A DNA stretch of 64,000 bases from contig CANIHD010000017.1 of the NCBI GenBank assembly GCA_947467345.1, positions 16,757 through 80,756 on the forward strand. The letters are read 5' to 3'. Shown one piece after another: positions 62,971 to 64,000 of this stretch. Made by a program: the position numbers and the translations under genes. Origin of the DNA: Alphaproteobacteria bacterium. Lineage in GTDB: Bacteria > Pseudomonadota > Alphaproteobacteria > Micropepsales > Micropepsaceae. The notes beneath the pieces are model-generated. The model was not told the origin of the DNA. It searched no databases and saw only the letters and a program-made list of their open reading frames with translations. The stretch's first letter is position 1; the number at the start of each line of letters is the position of its first letter.

Positions 62971-63019
62971 GGCGGCTGCATCGCACGCCTTGCAAGGACG
63001 CGCCAGCCCTAGGGTTACC

Positions 63020-64000
63020 TCAGGGCAGGCCCCCCGCAAGGCGGGCCAAATCGGCGGCGGGAACGGGCCTTCCATGGAGCGGCACGATCCGGTCCACCGC
63101 CAATCCGCGCGTGCTTATCAGATGCTGCAGCGCCAATTCATGCGGTGTGGCCGGCACGGTTACCGCCGCTCCCGGACCCGCGGGCGAGTAAAGATCCGCC
63201 TCGACCAGGATTTTCTCCTGCGGGAAATAGGCCACCAGCATGTCGCCCGAATGGTCGATGTCCTCCACATGGATGACATTCATCGTGCGCGTTCCGTCGG
63301 TGATTTGCTGCTGGTCTTTGACCAAGATGTAATGGACCTGGCGCGGCGCCAGCGACAACGCATCCGTCTTCAGCGTGCGCGGGCGCAAATCGAAGACAAC
63401 GCCTTCATAGAAATTGAAATTGGATTCATGGGTGATGACGACGATGTCGTCCGCCCCAAACGGACGCAGCCCACTCGAATGATCGAAGTGATGATGCGTG
63501 TTGAGCACGTAGCGGATCGGCTTGTTCGGAATGAGACGGCGCGTTTCGTTGATGACGGCGCGGCCGCGCTCGTCGCTCAACGGCGCTTCGATGACGAGGG
63601 CATAGTCGCGAAACTCCACCGCCAGGCTGTGATGCGTGCCGCCGGCGAGAAGCCACATACCGGGCGCGAGCTGTTCCGACACGACCTGCACCGGCTGCGC
63701 AGCCGCGTTGCGCACCGCATCCGGAACCGCTTGCGCCGCGTTGGCGACATTCGCAATGACATTTGCGATTTCATGCTCAAAGCCGGGATGCGGCGGGTTG
63801 CCCCAACTGCGGTGCACCTCGGTGGGGAATTGCACGCCCGCAACGTCGTGATAGCCGGTATAGCGCGTTTCGACATAAACATCGCCGAGCAGCTGATGCG
63901 GCAGCCAGGTCTGAACATGGATCAGCTGGTTCTGCTCGTTGAACCAGCCATTGATCGGATATTTTCCGAGCGCCTTGAAGGTGACGATGTTGACCTTCCG
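63020..64000 (-). CDS. MBL-fold metallohydrolase, truncated by window edge
   Basis: The frame stays open to the right edge, so the true start lies outside; a GTG near 63835 is internal. The visible 326 residues have a beta-rich first part (VNIVTFKALGKYPINGWFNEQNQLI) and a metallo-beta-lactamase domain with the zinc motif THHHFDH, and DIDHSGDMLVAYFP near the second metal site. Probably a periplasmic or secreted hydrolase of unknown substrate. crcB starts 49 bases downstream of its stop. Confidence 0.82.
   Translation of the reverse strand, partial: RKVNIVTFKALGKYPINGWFNEQNQLIHVQTWLPHQLLGDVYVETRYTGYHDVAGVQFPTEVHRSWGNPPHPGFEHEIANVIANVANAAQAVPDAVRNAAAQPVQVVSEQLAPGMWLLAGGTHHSLAVEFRDYALVIEAPLSDERGRAVINETRRLIPNKPIRYVLNTHHHFDHSSGLRPFGADDIVVITHESNFNFYEGVVFDLRPRTLKTDALSLAPRQVHYILVKDQQQITDGTRTMNVIHVEDIDHSGDMLVAYFPQEKILVEADLYSPAGPGAAVTVPATPHELALQHLISTRGLAVDRIVPLHGRPVPAADLARLAGGLP

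Overview
This is a chromosomal window from an alphaproteobacterium. Several gene families that are largely alphaproteobacterial occur together: a MipZ-type division-site ATPase, a divK-pleD pair, an NDUFS4-like complex I accessory subunit, an ATP12-type F1 assembly chaperone, DUF1489, DUF3572, and the order aminotransferase-hom-glpX-recJ. The large TonB-dependent receptor, the polyhydroxyalkanoate genes and a palindromic intergenic repeat of rhizobial style suggest Rhizobiales, Caulobacterales or a relative such as Micropepsaceae. I cannot fix the genus. Coding third positions are GC-rich throughout and I see no phage, insertion sequence or CRISPR array.

Layout. 1-9.4 kb: sulfur amino-acid genes (cysK, sseA, metC) with a peptide transporter, hisI, a DUF3311/solute-symporter pair and a glycosyltransferase. 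9.4-19.1 kb: a 1106-residue TonB receptor on the minus strand, an 854-base gene-poor stretch, two orphan solute-binding proteins, tRNA-Arg, an NDUFS4-like protein, secreted proteins, tRNA-Pro, a glutaminyl cyclase and a double cold-shock protein. 19.2-25.5 kb: molybdo-hydroxylase accessory genes (coxG-like, xdhC, a molybdopterin-binding/cytidylyltransferase fusion, a NifU-like scaffold) with an OmpR/EnvZ-type two-component system between them and no hydroxylase structural genes. 25.5-29 kb: intergenic repeats, a clpP paralogue, a beta-lactamase-fold protein without its catalytic residues, a DUF3617 gene broken by an in-frame amber codon, and tRNA-Glu. 29-34.7 kb: a minus-strand operon (lipoprotein, aminotransferase, hom, glpX, recJ). 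34.9-46.9 kb: phaC with a long Lys/Ala/Pro tail, xthA, lipoproteins, pleD-divK, a sugar kinase, the agmatine-to-putrescine pair, ridA, a FemAB-like protein, HIT, ABM and TMEM175-like genes. 46.9-54.1 kb: a glycine-zipper protein, an SMP-30 protein, clpS-clpA, a phasin with apparent PhaR operators, and a D,D-carboxypeptidase. 54.1-64 kb: a membrane J-protein, mipZ, panC, DUF1489, tRNA-Leu, an orphan FliN-like domain, lipB, an acylphosphatase, a DUF4010 membrane protein with its TetR regulator, crcB-rluC-atp12, and a metallo-beta-lactamase-fold protein running off the right edge.

Functional links. PhaC and the phasin, 15 kb apart, form the PHA granule system; the phasin promoter is flanked by sites of the form expected for PhaR. 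DivK, PleD, MipZ and the D,D-carboxypeptidase belong to the alphaproteobacterial cell-cycle and division network. ClpS/ClpA and the ClpP paralogue are proteolysis parts. AguA and AguB complete a route from agmatine to putrescine. The most interesting departures from routine are two neighbouring minus-strand genes whose reading frames each continue past an in-frame stop (TAG and TAA), the catalytically stripped beta-lactamase-fold protein, a DUF4010 gene whose conserved N-terminus appears to begin at an AUA codon, and a hairpin-rich 280-base gap before the two-component system.
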